Origin: Vibrio sp. AND4
GTDB taxonomy: Bacteria > Pseudomonadota > Gammaproteobacteria > Enterobacterales > Vibrionaceae
DNA: 64,000 bases
Reading direction: 5' to 3'
NCBI RefSeq assembly: GCF_000171815.1
Contig: NZ_ABGR01000001.1
Span: 558,001 to 622,000, forward strand
Part shown: in pieces, positions 24,069 to 33,065 of the stretch
Numbering within the stretch: position 1 is the stretch's first letter
Layout of the letters: each line of letters begins with the position of its first letter
Translations under genes and position numbers: made by a program
The notes under the pieces: generated by a model
Seen by the model: only the letters and a program-made list of their open reading frames with translations
What the model was told of the DNA's origin: nothing
Database searches by the model: none

Positions 24069-24395
24069 TCAATCACTCAACCTAATCCTTGTTACATTAG
24101 GATACTTGGTCACCTTAGTCGCACAACCACTCACGGCAACTCTTACTTTCTTATTCCTTGCCTGCGCGGATAAAAGTAGACTCAAACTGTGATCAACATT
24201 TGCATCGTCAGGATGAATAGCGTATGCCCCATTCGTGCAGCTTTCTGGATTAAAAAAAGAGGATTTGGTAGTAAGTATGATAAATCCATCCCTATAACCA
24301 GCATTAATATCTTTTATTTCAAGTGGTGGACTCCAGGCTACCGCTTGAACACCAGTAGAAAGTAACCCACAAAGTATAAACATCATCTTTTTCAT
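24069..24395 (-). CDS. Cassette-encoded small secreted protein 4 (SubB-like family)
   Basis: The start at 24395 has a perfect GGAGG site upstream; the open frame extends 16 codons further 5'. The 108-residue precursor has a signal peptide (MKKMMFILCGLLSTGVQA). The mature part keeps the family pattern: IKDINAGYRDGFIIL, ESCTNGAYAI, the helix SLSLLLSAQARNKK, a strand VRVAVSGC, and VTRIRL at the end. It is the outermost cassette on the right; no clear attC is seen upstream of it. Confidence 0.65.
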   Translation of the reverse strand: MKKMMFILCGLLSTGVQAVAWSPPLEIKDINAGYRDGFIILTTKSSFFNPESCTNGAYAIHPDDANVDHSLSLLLSAQARNKKVRVAVSGCATKVTKYPNVTRIRLSD

Positions 24396-24880
24396 ATTAT
24401 TCCTCCGAAAATACTCGATAAACCTAGCAACTCTTTTAGGCAATCCTGCGCATTTGAGGGCGAATAATGCCGCCTTTTGCCATCTATTTCAACAATAGAT
24501 CAATGGCTTAATGATATATAAGGGGTATGAGATTGCTTTACTGCTCATAACCTTGATGCCTCCGCATGATAGGTCGATGGATTGTCAAAGGGTAAGACAG
24601 GGTGGTTCTCTGGGGCAGATTGGGGCAATTTGAGTTGAATTTACCAACTCTACTGGGGCACAGAACTGGAATTCAAGACAAATATATGTGCGTCTAAGCG
24701 GCGTCTTGTCATAGTTTCTTGCCTTGAACAGTTGAATACTATCAATGAGTTAGTAATGAATTTTCACGATAAAAAAGGTGTCACAAATCTTTGGGGCAGA
24801 AAGCAAAACCCAACAAAGGCTTTGGGGCAGAATTGGGGCTATTTTGGGGGTAGAATGGGGCAATATATTCCGCCGAAACA
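24396..24880. other. Non-coding border region with TGGGGCA repeats
   Basis: No gene is supported here. Its main feature is a cluster of short direct repeats between 24611 and 24862, listed separately. It lies between the last cassette and the phnA-like gene, so it probably contains the border between island and chromosome. Confidence 0.5.
24611..24862 (+). repeat. Six TGGGGCA direct repeats (candidate recombinase arm-type sites)
   Basis: Exact TGGGGCA copies start at 24611, 24621, 24654, 24792, 24823 and 24856, all in the same orientation, with a TGGGGCT variant at 24834. Several are preceded by T or TT and spaced about 10 or 31-33 bases apart, close to whole helical turns. Clusters of short direct repeats of this kind flank attachment sites of tyrosine integrases, which is the reading I favour. 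Confidence 0.55.
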
Positions 24881-24881
24881 A

Positions 24882-24912
24882 AAAAGGCGCTCTAAAAATG
24901 CGAGCGCCTCTC
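24882..24912 (-). terminator. Terminator of the phnA-like gene
   Basis: A perfect 8-bp stem (AGGCGCTC/GAGCGCCT) with a 9-base loop is followed on the minus strand by a T run. It lies 26 bases after the phnA-like stop. Confidence 0.85.
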
Positions 24913-24937
24913 TTAAATTTTCACTGGAAAACAGCCA

Positions 24938-25495
24938 CTACTTTTTACGGCAGTATTCGGCGATCACGTACATTGACTGACCACCATTTGCCTTACCAGA
25001 AACAAGCTTCGGATCGTCGCCAAGGCTTATGCCACGTATCACCGTGCCTTGTTTAATCACTTGGTTTGTACCTCTAACTGGTAGGTCTTTAATCACCGTT
25101 ACGTCGTCACCTTTCTTCAATTCAGTGCCGTTACAGTCAACCGTTTTATCGTCAGCAGACATGCCTTTCATCGCCCAAGTCATTGTCTCTTCTTCCATGT
25201 ACATCATGTCAAGAGCATCTTGAGCCCAGCTTTCTGTATTTAGGCGAGTAAGTTGGCGCCATGCTGTTACTTGCACAGCAGGAACCTGACTCCACATGCT
25301 GTCGTTCAAGCAGCGCCAGTGGTTAATGTCTTTCGGATCTTCGATCTCACCATGACAGTTGTTACAAACCATAATAGCTGTATCGACCGTTACGTTACCG
25401 TGTGGTGGCACAGCGTAAGCCGTTAGTGGGGATTCAGAAGAACACAGTTCACATTTAGACTCGCAGCGAGCAAGCAGAGTAGCTTCGATAGACAT
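24938..25495 (-). CDS. PhnA/YjdM-like zinc-ribbon protein
   Basis: The 185-residue protein begins with a zinc-ribbon-like region (CESKCELCSSESPL, then CNNCHGEI, about residues 10-50). It ends with the conserved PhnA C-terminal domain (VDCNGTELKKGDDVTVIKDLPVRG). Family members were named for phosphonate use but their function is uncertain. It stands alone with its own terminator and appears to be the first chromosomal gene right of the island. Confidence 0.9.
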   Translation of the reverse strand: MSIEATLLARCESKCELCSSESPLTAYAVPPHGNVTVDTAIMVCNNCHGEIEDPKDINHWRCLNDSMWSQVPAVQVTAWRQLTRLNTESWAQDALDMMYMEEETMTWAMKGMSADDKTVDCNGTELKKGDDVTVIKDLPVRGTNQVIKQGTVIRGISLGDDPKLVSGKANGGQSMYVIAEYCRKK

Positions 25496-25743
25496 AAGGA
25501 CTCACCTATGTAATGTTTTTAGTGGCGGTATTATCCACTTTATCCTGAGAAATAAAAGGGTGTTAGAGAATTAAAGGCGAGATTTTACAATATTCCAACC
25601 TGAAAAGAATGGGGATGTAAATTATTGGCTTAACAAATAATAACGAGAATGTAGATAGGCCTATTGAGCGCTTAGTGCGATGAATCAGTTACATTGCTTT
25701 ATGCTATTGGTTACAGGAAAAGTGATTCAAAATGAGTGAAAAA

Positions 25744-25765
25744 TGCCCCCGAAGTTAAGGGGGCA
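25744..25765 (-). terminator. Terminator of small lipoprotein gene
   Basis: A TGCCCCC/GGGGGCA stem with an 8-base loop is followed on the minus strand by TTTTTC, just after the lipoprotein stop. Confidence 0.8.
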
Positions 25766-25772
25766 AAGCGGT

Positions 25773-25982
25773 TTATCGTTCGATAATTTGTACTATTTGG
25801 TCTTTCGAGATGCTCATTTCTTTGCCATCAGCGTCTTTATATTCGTACATACCAGTATCTTCATTTAAATCCGGTTTGCCATGAGAAGTAATGACTTTCC
25901 CTTCGTTCGTCGACATAAGATATTGGCTGCTACCGCAGGCGACAAGAAATAGTGCAGTGAGAATCACGGTCAATACGCGCAT
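25773..25982 (-). CDS. Small YgdI/YgdR-like lipoprotein (DUF903)
   Basis: The 69-residue protein has a signal peptide with lipobox (LVAC, Cys16) and a short SH3-like domain: YLMSTNEGKVITSHGKPDLNEDTGMYEYKDADGKE, here split by the usual DUF903 spacing, ending with ISKDQIVQIIER. Family members are abundant small envelope lipoproteins of unknown role. It is monocistronic with its own terminator. Confidence 0.85.
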   Translation of the reverse strand: MRVLTVILTALFLVACGSSQYLMSTNEGKVITSHGKPDLNEDTGMYEYKDADGKEMSISKDQIVQIIER

Positions 25983-26076
25983 AGTATTTTCCTTTCAAAC
26001 AAGTGAGTTAGATAAATACAACGTTTTAACTATAGCAGAGGATGCATAAGCGGTTTTTGAATGCGCAGAAACGAAA

Positions 26077-26098
26077 AAGCCCAGTCAAAACTGGGCTT
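26077..26098 (-). terminator. Terminator of the fadL-volA operon
   Basis: An AAGCCCAG/CTGGGCTT stem with a 6-base loop and a T run on the minus strand lies 18 bases after the volA stop. Confidence 0.85.
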
Positions 26099-26115
26099 GG
26101 TTTGCGATTGAGTGA

Positions 26116-28524
26116 TTACTTGAGCACTGAAGGGTTGCTGACACCTGTCAGGCTGTCATTCATTAGGAAGTCAGCATTCTCTGATTGCATTTCTACGTAA
26201 TGATCAAAATCAGCCAGCGTTCCTGATGGAGAAGCAAACGTGCTGTGTGACGCCGTTGCGTTGAATTGAACAAAGCTTGCGGTCGCATTCACCGCCGTGT
26301 CAGCGCTGTTTACCGTTTTCAAACCTAGCTTCTTCGCAAGGGGCTCAGTGCCGGCAAACGGTGCGTTAACAACGTTATTCGGAACCGTCTCGTCACCGTC
26401 TACTTCTGTCATAAAGAACGGTGTTGATAGTGAACCAGTAGACATTAAGTCGCTCGCGTTAGTGAATGGATCAACGGTGTCTAACGTGGTTTGCGCAGCA
26501 TAAATAAAGCTCGTGAAACCTGAGTTCAGGTCATTAAGCTGCTGCTCAGTAGCGACTTGTTCAAATGCCTCATAACACGCTTTATCGGACAGCTCTGCAC
26601 ATGATGCATCCGCGTAGCTCGCATAGCCTAGTGATGCTGCGTAAGCAAGGTTGTGTTTGATCTGAGGACCAAAGTTAGATGACCCAAGGAGTAAGTTACC
26701 AATTTGGCCACCTGCATTTTGGATTGAAGCACTACTAAATGTGTACAACGCGTCTGCCTTAGGGCTACCCAATGTGTTGTTCGCCGAAGCAACCGCTGAT
26801 GTACCAACAATACCGCCGAGTGAGTGGCCAAGCATCTTCACTTTTGAGCCTGTGCTTGGGTTGAAGCCTTTAAGAGGGCCGCTTGCCAGAAGGCCTGCTT
26901 GCGCTGATACCGCTAGACTTGCACGAAGACCCAGAACATCGAGCACGCTTTGACGAAGGTTATCACGCGCTACCGCTAGGTTAGACAGGTTCAAATAAGC
27001 GAGTACATTTGCATTTGCTGAGCGCTGCTCGTCTAAACTACGAGTACCGTGAATAGGTAAGTCGATTGCAATTACAGCAACGCCAGCTTTCACCATGTTG
27101 AATGCAAAAGAATACGCGTTTTCTTTTGCTGATGTGATGCCATGTTGATAGATCACGACATCAGTTGGTATCTTTGTTTCTGGTGTGAATAGCAGGAACT
27201 CTACATCTTCTAAAGACTTGACGGCAGGTACTGGTGAGTAGCGAGTGATAATACGGTCGCTATCCAGCTGTGTACCGTCTGATAGAGACAGTTTAGAGCC
27301 AACCAGTTTTAACTGCTCTGTTGTATCCGTCTCAAGCTTAGTTACATCAACAGGATCATCAGCAAAAACACCGCTCGATAGTTGTTGAACCATGTTTGAC
27401 TGCTCTGCGGGATCGGCCAAAGCTGCGCTTACCTTCGCTAGACTAGGCATTGCAGAAACCATAGGCTGCATGTTCCAATCTGCCCCTTTTTCTAGGTAGT
27501 ACGGCAGTCGTACCACACCTTGAGTAACATTGACATTTACCCCAGCACCTTGATACAAGCCTTTAATAGCCGTTTTAGCGGCATCGAGATCGCTAATGTA
27601 CTTATTGAAGTCTTGATCTGCATCCAATGCTGCTACAAAACCCTGAGTCGTACCCAATGTCATTGTGTACGCAGTTGCGAGATCGACAGCGCCTTCGTTG
27701 GCATCGTTCTTGTAAACCGTGTTTAGCGTGTTTGCACCAGTAGCAAAACCAGTTGCAGTCACACCCTTAACGGCAGCAAGCGTTTCACCTACAGACTGAG
27801 TGCTAAACCATGACGAGTAAACGATATCGGCAGAGTTAATACCTGCAATACCGAAGATGCCTTCAACTGCCGTGGTTGCAGCTTGTACCGAAGCAAGATC
27901 GCCAGATTCGTATACGACTTCTTTTGATTTACCTATCGCATAGCTTCCTGATGTACCAATTGGGTTACCGTTGGCATCCTCAATGGCTTGTGTCACAGCA
28001 AAGATATACTCACCAGATTGATCGAGTGAGTCCATGAATTGGATGTACAACGAATTGCCACTCGCTTGAACAACGAAGTCAGTTCCAAGAGTCATTACTT
28101 TTTCGATTGGGTTTGATATGCCATTCCAATCCGTAAGACGCTGGTTAATTTTGATCACGCTGATGCCAGACGTAACAAGACCATCTGTGAAACCGTCGCC
28201 GTTAAAGTTAAGTACGATTGGCATTGATGTTGACCAACCATCCATTGTGTTCATCGCGGCAAGAGGGTTTGTGAGCGTACCATCGCCACCTGTCGGTAGG
28301 CCAAGTGTTCCGTCTGAGCTATCCATCAACAAGTACGATGGGGGGGGAACGTCTGAATCCGCGCCTTGCAAGGTAAAGCTAATCGACGTGTTTCGATCCA
28401 GCAACGCTTGCACGGCTGGCTCAAATGTTACGGTATCTGATGTGCCAGAACTTGATGTATCATCGAAACAACCTGCAAGTAGGATCGATGAACACAACAC
28501 TGATAATTTAAATTTATGTTTCAT
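26116..28524 (-). CDS. volA: VolA-like surface lysophospholipase lipoprotein
   Basis: The 802-residue lipoprotein (lipobox LLAGC, Cys19) has a large N-terminal beta-rich region and an alpha/beta hydrolase part with the nucleophile elbow GHSLGG (Ser568). It matches Vibrio VolA / Pla-1/cef-type extracellular lipases. VolA is a surface-exposed enzyme that cleaves lysophosphatidylcholine so that FadL can import the fatty acid. The gene follows fadL by 22 bases, so the pair forms an operon for host lipid scavenging, as described in V. cholerae. Confidence 0.88.
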   Translation of the reverse strand: MKHKFKLSVLCSSILLAGCFDDTSSSGTSDTVTFEPAVQALLDRNTSISFTLQGADSDVPPPSYLLMDSSDGTLGLPTGGDGTLTNPLAAMNTMDGWSTSMPIVLNFNGDGFTDGLVTSGISVIKINQRLTDWNGISNPIEKVMTLGTDFVVQASGNSLYIQFMDSLDQSGEYIFAVTQAIEDANGNPIGTSGSYAIGKSKEVVYESGDLASVQAATTAVEGIFGIAGINSADIVYSSWFSTQSVGETLAAVKGVTATGFATGANTLNTVYKNDANEGAVDLATAYTMTLGTTQGFVAALDADQDFNKYISDLDAAKTAIKGLYQGAGVNVNVTQGVVRLPYYLEKGADWNMQPMVSAMPSLAKVSAALADPAEQSNMVQQLSSGVFADDPVDVTKLETDTTEQLKLVGSKLSLSDGTQLDSDRIITRYSPVPAVKSLEDVEFLLFTPETKIPTDVVIYQHGITSAKENAYSFAFNMVKAGVAVIAIDLPIHGTRSLDEQRSANANVLAYLNLSNLAVARDNLRQSVLDVLGLRASLAVSAQAGLLASGPLKGFNPSTGSKVKMLGHSLGGIVGTSAVASANNTLGSPKADALYTFSSASIQNAGGQIGNLLLGSSNFGPQIKHNLAYAASLGYASYADASCAELSDKACYEAFEQVATEQQLNDLNSGFTSFIYAAQTTLDTVDPFTNASDLMSTGSLSTPFFMTEVDGDETVPNNVVNAPFAGTEPLAKKLGLKTVNSADTAVNATASFVQFNATASHSTFASPSGTLADFDHYVEMQSENADFLMNDSLTGVSNPSVLK

Positions 28525-28546
28525 TGGTTTACTCCGTTAATCCTGA

Positions 28547-29800
28547 TTACTTGAAGGTGTAATTCATCTGTACAGCGCTGATGTATGCAGTGCCTTCTGA
28601 ATCGAACGTGATATCACGGTTACCTGCGTTGGTTTCAGTAAACGAGCCTGATTTACTCTTAACAAATGCAAATCCTGCATCTAATGTTAAGTTTTCTTTC
28701 ATTGCGTATGTCACACCTGCGCTGTACCAGAAACGGTCGCTGTCAGGGATACTAAGTGTCGCTTTACCTGCTTGCTCGTCATAGGCAATACCCGCGCGAA
28801 GCGTCCATTCGCTGTTTAGCGTATAGGTACCACCGAAGGAGTAACGGTTATTGTCTTCGTATTTCTCTGGTTTGTAGAAACATTGGCCAGCGACTCCATT
28901 ATCATTACATTGAGGGCTGGTTGCTTTCAGCTCTTTGAAAGTACTCCAATCCGTTTGTTGCCAACCATAGTGAATAGCCCACTGATCGTTAAGTTGGTGG
29001 AAGGCTGAAAGCTCGATGATAGAAGGCAATGAAATTTGTAAGCGGCCATCCACTTTAGGAGCGGTCGCTCTGCCTGAATCGTAACTGCTGAATTCGCCGT
29101 CATCAAAATCGAGGTCAACTTTAGAACGGTAGCCGAATCCAAAACGATTGTTTTCATCTAACTCGTAGAGTGCTCCAATGTTCCAGCCCCAAGCGATTGT
29201 GTCACCTTCCATACCAATTAGGTTGTCAGACTTTTTACCACCAGCACCAAATAGGGGGGCTAATTCACCCTTGTGACGAGTAAGCTCTGCATGGGCGTAA
29301 ACTAGGTTAATACCACCACCAACACTAAACTGTTCATTGATGCGGTAAGCTAGGTTAGGGTTAATATTAACGGACAGTAGGGAAGTATCGCCTGCCATAT
29401 CACCGGCAGAAATATCATTTGGATAATCGGTTGCGACACCATAGGTTGTGAACATACCAATACCCCAAGACCATTGGTCATTGATTGGGCTGATGTAGTA
29501 ACCCGCAGGCACGATTTGCAGTGGGGCAACGTCTTTTGCATCTTCTTTGTGATAAGTATCGTAGACGTTCACTTCAGGATCGACGATCGACAGTGCGCCT
29601 GAAAATTGAGCTTGTTTAAAAAGTGTCATCGCAGCTGGGTTTCGTGCCAGAACGCTGGCGTTATCAGCCACCGCACCTTCACCTGAAAATGCTCTACCAA
29701 GGCCAGATGCCGAATGTTCTGCTACCTGAAAACCTGCAGCATGGACATTACACGCGAACAATATTGACATTGTCAGCAGAGAGCAGTGCTTCTTGTTCAT
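28547..29800 (-). CDS. fadL: FadL outer-membrane long-chain fatty acid transporter
   Basis: The 417-residue protein has a signal peptide (ending about VHA-AG) and the FadL N-terminal hatch sequence (GFQVAEHSASGLGRAFSGEGA, with NPAAMTLF). Regular beta-strand alternation to a C-terminal aromatic (NYTFK) fits a 14-strand barrel. It brings long-chain fatty acids across the outer membrane. It is first gene of an operon with volA, and a FadR-like site lies about 230 bases upstream. Confidence 0.93.
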   Translation of the reverse strand: MNKKHCSLLTMSILFACNVHAAGFQVAEHSASGLGRAFSGEGAVADNASVLARNPAAMTLFKQAQFSGALSIVDPEVNVYDTYHKEDAKDVAPLQIVPAGYYISPINDQWSWGIGMFTTYGVATDYPNDISAGDMAGDTSLLSVNINPNLAYRINEQFSVGGGINLVYAHAELTRHKGELAPLFGAGGKKSDNLIGMEGDTIAWGWNIGALYELDENNRFGFGYRSKVDLDFDDGEFSSYDSGRATAPKVDGRLQISLPSIIELSAFHQLNDQWAIHYGWQQTDWSTFKELKATSPQCNDNGVAGQCFYKPEKYEDNNRYSFGGTYTLNSEWTLRAGIAYDEQAGKATLSIPDSDRFWYSAGVTYAMKENLTLDAGFAFVKSKSGSFTETNAGNRDITFDSEGTAYISAVQMNYTFK

Positions 29801-30156
29801 CCTTGACCCTCCTAGGGTGTCATTATGAGAGACCGAAGTCTTTGTTTTTGATATAAATATTCACACATGGCCACTATTAATTGGATTATCAGCCAGATGT
29901 AAAGATAATGTTAATTGCATGTTTGTTGAATTGTCAAAGGTACACCTGTATTAGGTTATAAATTTGATGCCTAGGTCAAACCACATTCAACAAACCTATG
30001 TATTATCGTGATATTTTTTTGGTGAATGGTATGACCAGTATTGTTTTGCCGCCTGTATGATTAAAAGATAAGCAACTGCATGTAGTTTACATGCTTTCCG
30101 TTATCCATTATTACAGGCATAATTCGCACTTTGTGTTTGTCGCATTGGAAATCTAA
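29801..30156. other. Divergent fadL / M50 protease promoter region
   Basis: This 356-base, A+T-rich intergenic region must hold promoters for both neighbours. Besides the FadR-like site at 30024-30040 I see no other clear motif and no gene. Confidence 0.5.
30024..30040. promoter_or_regulatory. Candidate FadR operator
   Basis: TGGTATGACCA at 30027-30037 matches the FadR core TGGTCNGACCA at all but one position, within a wider GAATGGTATGACCAGTA. FadR controls fadL in enterics and vibrios, so the site is plausible, though it is about 230 bases from the fadL start. Confidence 0.45.
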
Positions 30157-31239
30157 TTGGAATTACTACACATTGCGTTTTTAGGAAAACCATTGAGGCT
30201 GGAAGGCTCAATGGCGGGCTGGCAACAACTATTCTGGGATAATACTCTGGTTTCACAAATCGCAGCCAGTGATGATGAAACGGGAAAATCGTTGCACGAA
30301 TTTCAACTTTCATCCGGAAAGGAAGTTTTACATTGCAAATTGCACTGTGAATTAAGTTGGCAACCGTTTAATTTTAAATACCAAGCAAGCATCAATGAGG
30401 TTATGGTAACGAAAGGCTCTCGGGACGAGAAAGACATTGAACGCCAAGTACCCGTTGAAGCACCACCAACAGAAAAACGTTTTAGCTTAATTGGCCTTGC
30501 TTCACTTGGCATGAAAGCGCTTAAAAGTGCCAAAGTGATTAAAGTTGTTTTGGCATCAGCAAGTTTGGCAGCTTATAGCTGGTTGTTTTCGATTGAGTTT
30601 GCATTGGCTTTGCTTGCGTGTCTGGTGTTCCACGAATACGGTCATATCCGTGCGATGAAGTATTTTGGGATGAAGACCAAAGGCATTTACTTAATTCCAT
30701 TCTTTGGTGGTTTGGCACTCAGCGATGAGAAGATAAACACACGTTGGCAAGATGTGTTTATCTCTATAATGGGGCCATTCTTTGGCTTGGTGCTAAGCAT
30801 AGTATTCACCGTCCTGTATTGGATGACGGGGGAGATGATCTTTGCTGGTTTGGCAGTGTTTAACGCCTTGCTAAACCTGTTTAATCTACTGCCAATTTTG
30901 CCATTAGACGGCGGACATGTGCTTAAAAGTATCACTTTTTCAATGAACACATGGATAGGCTTGGCTGGCAGTATTATTACCGCATTATTGGGGATTTATA
31001 TAAGCTATACCTTTGGCTTAACGTTACTTGGCTTTCTGTTGATGATGGGGATGCTTGAGGTGGTCATAGAATGGCGAACTCGTCACCACAGCCATTTATT
31101 GCCGCTCACACGCTATGGCCAGCTCTTCTCGTTTGCTTGGTATCTGCTTTCTGTCGGTGGCTTTGTCGCCATTATTTGGTATTTCGCTGGGCTTGGCGAT
31201 AGCTTATTAAGTTTGCCGTTGCAGATCCTAGGCACTTAA
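30157..31239 (+). CDS. M50 site-2-type membrane metalloprotease
   Basis: The 360-residue protein starts at TTG 30157. An N-terminal soluble domain (about 1-120) is followed by several membrane segments. The zinc motif HEYGH is at residues 159-163 in one, and a second-ligand motif LPLDGGH in a later one (about 247-253), the standard M50 pair. It should cut substrates within the membrane. No anti-sigma or substrate gene is next to it, so the target is unknown. A hairpin terminator follows. Confidence 0.85.
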   Translation: MELLHIAFLGKPLRLEGSMAGWQQLFWDNTLVSQIAASDDETGKSLHEFQLSSGKEVLHCKLHCELSWQPFNFKYQASINEVMVTKGSRDEKDIERQVPVEAPPTEKRFSLIGLASLGMKALKSAKVIKVVLASASLAAYSWLFSIEFALALLACLVFHEYGHIRAMKYFGMKTKGIYLIPFFGGLALSDEKINTRWQDVFISIMGPFFGLVLSIVFTVLYWMTGEMIFAGLAVFNALLNLFNLLPILPLDGGHVLKSITFSMNTWIGLAGSIITALLGIYISYTFGLTLLGFLLMMGMLEVVIEWRTRHHSHLLPLTRYGQLFSFAWYLLSVGGFVAIIWYFAGLGDSLLSLPLQILGT

Positions 31240-31256
31240 TGCCGACTCATAAAAAT

Positions 31257-31281
31257 AAAGCGCCATAACAGCGCTTTTATT
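31257..31281 (+). terminator. Terminator after M50 protease gene
   Basis: An AAAGCGC/GCGCTTT stem with a 7-base loop is followed by a T-rich tail (TTATTTTC). It may also serve the convergent M48 gene. Confidence 0.7.
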
Positions 31282-31310
31282 TTCTTTACCCATGCCGATT
31301 AACAAACCAG

Positions 31311-32096
31311 CTAACCACACCTTGGTGCTTTCACCTTCGCCGCAGGTAAGGTTTTTATGGTGGCCTGCAAATCTTTGATACGAGTACTGTGTGATGGGTG
31401 AGTTGAGAAGAATTCAGGTGGCTGGCCACCTCCTGCAGCGGCCATGTTCCTCCAAAGATCGACACTTTCACTTGGGTTAAAGCCCGCTTCCGCCATGTAG
31501 CCCAAGCCGACTATATCTGCTTCTGATTCTTGACTTCGCCCATAGGGAAGAATGACACCATACTGCACACCAACGCCAAGTGCAGCCATAGTCATCTGTT
31601 GATATTCTTTGTATTCAGATGCACCGAGCGCCACGTTTGCCAAGGTTAAACCAGCATTAGCAAGTTGGCCTTGAGACAATCGCTCGTTGCTGTGGTCCGC
31701 TAAAACGTGGGCGACTTCGTGACCGATAACGGTCGCAAGCTGGTCCTGGTTTTTCGCGACTTTCAGTAAGCCAGTGTAAACACCGATTTTACCGCCGGGT
31801 AGGGCAAAAGCGTTAACTTGGTCGCTATCAAATACCACAACCTCCCAATTCTGGAACCCAGCTTGAGGTGGAATCGTATTAGTAATTTGCTTCGCAACGC
31901 ATTGAACGTAGGCGTTAACCTTTTTATCTTTGTTTATCGGTATCTCTTGCTTCATTTGATCAAAAGACTGAGCGCCAAGAGACGACATCTCTTGATCCGA
32001 AAACATAAGAATCTGATTTCGACCAGTCGGCGAAGAGCTGCATGCCGTTAAGCCAACAATTGTGAAAAGCACAGAGGCTTTAATCCATGTTCTCAT
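31311..32096 (-). CDS. M48 family metallopeptidase lipoprotein (LoiP/YcaL-like)
   Basis: The start at 32096 gives 261 residues with lipobox LTAC (Cys19); the frame extends 4 codons upstream. HEVAH at 126-130 and a downstream ESEAD motif supply the zinc ligands of M48 peptidases. Together with a YTGLLKVAKNQDQLATVIG helix this matches outer-membrane quality-control proteases such as LoiP and BepA. BepA is much longer with TPR repeats, so this is the short LoiP/YcaL type. Confidence 0.88.
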   Translation of the reverse strand: MRTWIKASVLFTIVGLTACSSSPTGRNQILMFSDQEMSSLGAQSFDQMKQEIPINKDKKVNAYVQCVAKQITNTIPPQAGFQNWEVVVFDSDQVNAFALPGGKIGVYTGLLKVAKNQDQLATVIGHEVAHVLADHSNERLSQGQLANAGLTLANVALGASEYKEYQQMTMAALGVGVQYGVILPYGRSQESEADIVGLGYMAEAGFNPSESVDLWRNMAAAGGGQPPEFFSTHPSHSTRIKDLQATIKTLPAAKVKAPRCG

Positions 32097-32287
32097 GATA
32101 GGGTCCATATCAATATTTTCTATTTTGTACCCGTAGTATAACTCCTCGTAAAGAAACCTTCAGTCATTATGTTGATAACATTGAGAATTACGTTTGTCCT
32201 TGAAGTTAAATGACGTTCAGGACTATGCTAGGCTCAAATTGCATTGATACATTACCCATTTCGATACGGGATGAGATAACAGCAAAA

Positions 32288-32737
32288 ATGACTATTTGGA
32301 AAAAGCCAATCGATTTAGAGATCCTTAACGCGACGTCAAAAAACACCTTGATGGAGCACCTACAAATTGTTTATACCGATTTTACGGATGACTCCCTTAC
32401 TGCAACCATGCCTGTTTGCAGTTTTACTCACCAACCACTCGGTATGCTTCATGGTGGCGCTTCAGTTGTGCTCGCAGAGACTCTCGGTTCCCTTGCCGCA
32501 AATTTCTGTGTTGGTGAGGGAAGCTACTGTGTTGGGCTAGACATCAATGCGAACCACATTCGAGCCATGCGCAGTGGACATGTGATTGGCACGACAAAGC
32601 CCGTCCATTTGGGGGTATCAACCCAAGTGTGGCAAATTGAAATTACTGACGAACGGGAGCGCTTAGTGTGTACAAGCCGGCTGACCATGGCGGTAAAGCA
32701 TCCTAAAGAAACATTGAGCCAACAAGAGGGGAAATAA
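32288..32737 (+). CDS. menI: Hotdog-fold acyl-CoA thioesterase (MenI/YdiI-like)
   Basis: The start ATG at 32288 gives 149 residues (MTIWKKPIDLEILNATS), matching the E. coli YdiI N-terminus; the frame is open further 5' to 32210. The conserved catalytic segment QPLGMLHGGASVVLAETLGS contains the Glu expected in this hotdog family, and HLGVSTQVWQIEI follows. MenI hydrolyses 1,4-dihydroxy-2-naphthoyl-CoA in menaquinone synthesis. Other menaquinone genes are not nearby, so the physiological substrate is inferred. Confidence 0.85.
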   Translation: MTIWKKPIDLEILNATSKNTLMEHLQIVYTDFTDDSLTATMPVCSFTHQPLGMLHGGASVVLAETLGSLAANFCVGEGSYCVGLDINANHIRAMRSGHVIGTTKPVHLGVSTQVWQIEITDERERLVCTSRLTMAVKHPKETLSQQEGK

Positions 32738-32738
32738 C

Positions 32739-32972
32739 ATGGTGATTGAATTCTCCCTAGGAAAACTCATCGCAACACAGCATGAAATCGTGATTAAGCT
32801 AACCGGAAGTGCTATGGTCACATTACAAGCTCAAATCGATGCCGTTCAGCTACTTGGTCGTGGCGCAAACGTCGTCTTGGCCAATGGCGCAGAAACCAAA
32901 TGGTCGATCAAGCTCGACGATGAAGATCAATTATGCCAACTGGCGCAAGAAATTGGTATCAAGGTTCAATAA
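32739..32972 (+). CDS. Small conserved Vibrio protein (DUF3389-like)
   Basis: The 77-residue protein follows menI after one base, so the two are likely cotranscribed. Its sequence (VIEFSLGKLIATQHEIVIKL, then GANVVLANGAETKWSIKLD) resembles the small DUF3389 family common in Vibrionaceae. No motif points to a function. Confidence 0.65.
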   Translation: MVIEFSLGKLIATQHEIVIKLTGSAMVTLQAQIDAVQLLGRGANVVLANGAETKWSIKLDDEDQLCQLAQEIGIKVQ

Positions 32973-33065
32973 TGAGCAGACCTGAGTTTGCTCTTTCCAT
33001 AAAAACGAGGGAACTCATTGCTATTATGAAAGCTATAACATTATGAAAACTAAAATTTCCTCTTT

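Noticed and set aside
1..24880. Search for a left attachment site matching the right border
   Set aside because: The left end of the prophage is outside the window, so no attL/attR pair can be stated.
24732..25056. Open frames of 82 and 92 codons over the TGGGGCA region
   Set aside because: The repeated Trp-Gly pattern comes from the DNA repeats, and the frames run across the phnA terminator and into phnA antisense.
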